56,372 nucleotides of DNA, taken from assembly GCA_001788495.1 (NCBI GenBank), contig MGCF01000103.1:1-56372 (forward strand). The letters are read 5' to 3'. A program made the translations under genes and the position numbers. The notes under the pieces are model-generated. The model searched no databases. It worked only from the letters and a program-made list of their open reading frames with translations, and was not told the DNA's origin. The first letter of the stretch is position 1. Every line of letters starts with the position of its first letter. The DNA is from Candidatus Rokubacteria bacterium RIFCSPLOWO2_02_FULL_73_56 (lineage in GTDB: Bacteria; Methylomirabilota; Methylomirabilia; Rokubacteriales; CSP1-6). Below, piece after piece: positions 55,540 to 56,372 of the stretch.

Positions 55540-56135
55540 CCGCGCGCCGGACGCTGGCCGTGGCCGGCGCGTCCTTCGTCGCCCTCACCCTCGTCGTCAC
55601 GCTCGCGGGGACGCCGCCCGGCGACGCCCCGGTGCGCGATGCCCTGCTCGCGCTCGCCGCGCCGCCCGTGCTCGCGGCGATGCACGCGATCAACGTCGCG
55701 GGGAGCTGGCGCCTCCTGCTGCCCGCCACGCTGCTGCTCCTCGTCGCCTTCGCCGAGGCGCGCCGGCGCTGGTGGGTGTGGGTCGGGCTGATGGTCACGG
55801 CGCCGCTCGCGGAGGGCGCGCTCAAGTGGGTGGTCGGCCGCCCGCGGCCCGAGGGCGTCTCGCTGGGCTTCCCGAGCGGCCACGCCACGGCGGCCGCGGC
55901 CTTCTTCGGCGCGGTGATCTACCTCGCGGCGCCGCTCCCGCCGCGGGCGCGATGGCTCCTGCGCGCCCTCGCCGTCGCCGTCGTCGCGCTCGTGGCGCTC
56001 GCGCGCGTGATGCTCCGCGCGCACTGGCCCTCGGACGCCCTCGCGGGCGTCGCGCTCGGCCTGGCGCTCGCCTCCGCCGCCGCGCTCCTCAGTAGCTCTT
56101 CGGCAGGCCGAGCACGTGCTCGGCGAGGTAGTTGA
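55536..56135 (+). CDS. PAP2-superfamily membrane phosphatase
   Basis: A 199-residue membrane protein with about five to six helices and all three acid-phosphatase motifs: KWVVGRPRP, FPSGHATAAAAFF (PSGH) and ARVMLRAHWPSDALAG (RxxxRxHxxxD-type). Members dephosphorylate phosphatidate, undecaprenyl pyrophosphate or phosphatidylglycerol phosphate at the membrane. The start is GTG 55536, overlapping the small membrane protein stop. The 3' end overlaps the convergent acyl-CoA dehydrogenase by 47 bp. Confidence 0.9.
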   Translation: MTARRTLAVAGASFVALTLVVTLAGTPPGDAPVRDALLALAAPPVLAAMHAINVAGSWRLLLPATLLLLVAFAEARRRWWVWVGLMVTAPLAEGALKWVVGRPRPEGVSLGFPSGHATAAAAFFGAVIYLAAPLPPRARWLLRALAVAVVALVALARVMLRAHWPSDALAGVALGLALASAAALLSSSSAGRARARRGS

Positions 56136-56372
56136 GGACCATCTGCTGCGAGACGGGGGCGATCTTGTAGAGGCGGATCTCGCGCCAGAGCCGCTCGACG
56201 TGGAACTCCTTCGCGTAGCCGTAGCCGCCGTGGGTCTGCACGGCGACGTCGCACGCCTCGAACCCCGCCTCCGCCGCGAGCAGCTTGGCCGCGTTGGACT
56301 CGGCGCCGCACGGCCGGCCGTGGTCGAAGAGCCAGGCGGCCTTCAGACACATCGCCTCGGCGGCCTCGAGCC
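56089..56372 (-). CDS. Acyl-CoA dehydrogenase, C-terminal end (partial)
   Basis: Only the last ~93 codons are in the window; the gene continues to the right. The frame reads KLLAAEAGFEACDVAVQTHGGYGYAKEFHVERLWREIRLYKIAP and ends near LGLPKSY, the C-terminal helical domain of an acyl-CoA dehydrogenase. The QTHGGYGY motif and the RLWREIRLYKI (RDxR-like) region are standard; the extreme end is typical too. The ATG at 56352 is internal. It overlaps the convergent PAP2 gene. Confidence 0.9.
   Translation of the reverse strand, partial: LEAAEAMCLKAAWLFDHGRPCGAESNAAKLLAAEAGFEACDVAVQTHGGYGYAKEFHVERLWREIRLYKIAPVSQQMVLNYLAEHVLGLPKSY

Overview
The window is a very GC-rich bacterial chromosome segment, densely packed, with GTG starts common and many stop/start overlaps (GTGA, ATGA, TGATG and apparently CTGA). 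There is no rRNA, tRNA or other taxonomic marker. The mix of branched-chain amino acid ABC transport, UbiD, AroM/DUF917/hydantoinase genes, dipeptide transport, acyl-CoA dehydrogenases, a hopanoid-type HpnK/ChbG deacetylase and GC-rich intergenic hairpin repeats suggests an uncultured soil or subsurface lineage such as Rokubacteria/Methylomirabilota. That placement is inference only.

Layout. 1-5829: end of a LIV transporter (livG, livF), then catabolic enzymes (beta-hydroxyacid dehydrogenase, LLM flavin oxidoreductase, isochorismatase-type hydrolase, UbiD decarboxylase, cyclase-family hydrolase). 5976-10939: a small PD-(D/E)XK-like protein, a TauE/SafE exporter, a large FAD/Fe-S dehydrogenase and an exported thioredoxin-like protein. 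10940-13945: a foreign island of lower GC. It holds three integron-type gene cassettes with recognisable attC sites, one encoding an abortive-infection family protein, followed by a truncated IS3-type transposase. No integrase gene lies in the window. 13946-16796: zinc alcohol dehydrogenase and a secreted beta-helix protein. 16793-24735 (minus strand): helicase, lipoprotein, gamma-glutamyltransferase, a carboxymuconolactone-decarboxylase-like gene with an in-frame TGA followed by a bSECIS-like hairpin (probable selenoprotein), a small unknown protein, a methyltransferase, a ChbG-type deacetylase and a ROK kinase.

24766-32230: YCII-like protein, AroM, a dipeptide-type ABC transporter, DUF917 and a short hydantoinase/oxoprolinase, probably one uptake and processing locus. 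32437-38179 (minus strand): acyl-CoA dehydrogenase, then a DUF993/methyltransferase/Gfo-Idh-MocA/SDR operon. 38243-39156: a winged-helix regulator plus nucleotidyltransferase pair with a palindromic operator, resembling a toxin-antitoxin module. 39331-45735: TrpB2, then a NitT/TauT-like ABC transporter with a nitrilase homologue lacking its catalytic Cys and an enolase-superfamily protein.

46345-50654: GT9 glycosyltransferase, inositol-monophosphatase-like enzyme, CMD protein, alpha/beta hydrolase and phosphomannomutase. 50923-56135: HAD hydrolase, then a copper-handling cluster (CopC, a CopD-cytochrome c-redoxin fusion, a CusF-like protein, a beta-propeller, a small membrane protein) and a PAP2 phosphatase. 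The right edge cuts an acyl-CoA dehydrogenase.

Two families of dispersed intergenic repeats stand out: a ~250 bp long-armed palindrome (two copies) and a ~90-100 bp GC-hairpin repeat (four loci). In several cases the repeat begins at a gene's stop codon.
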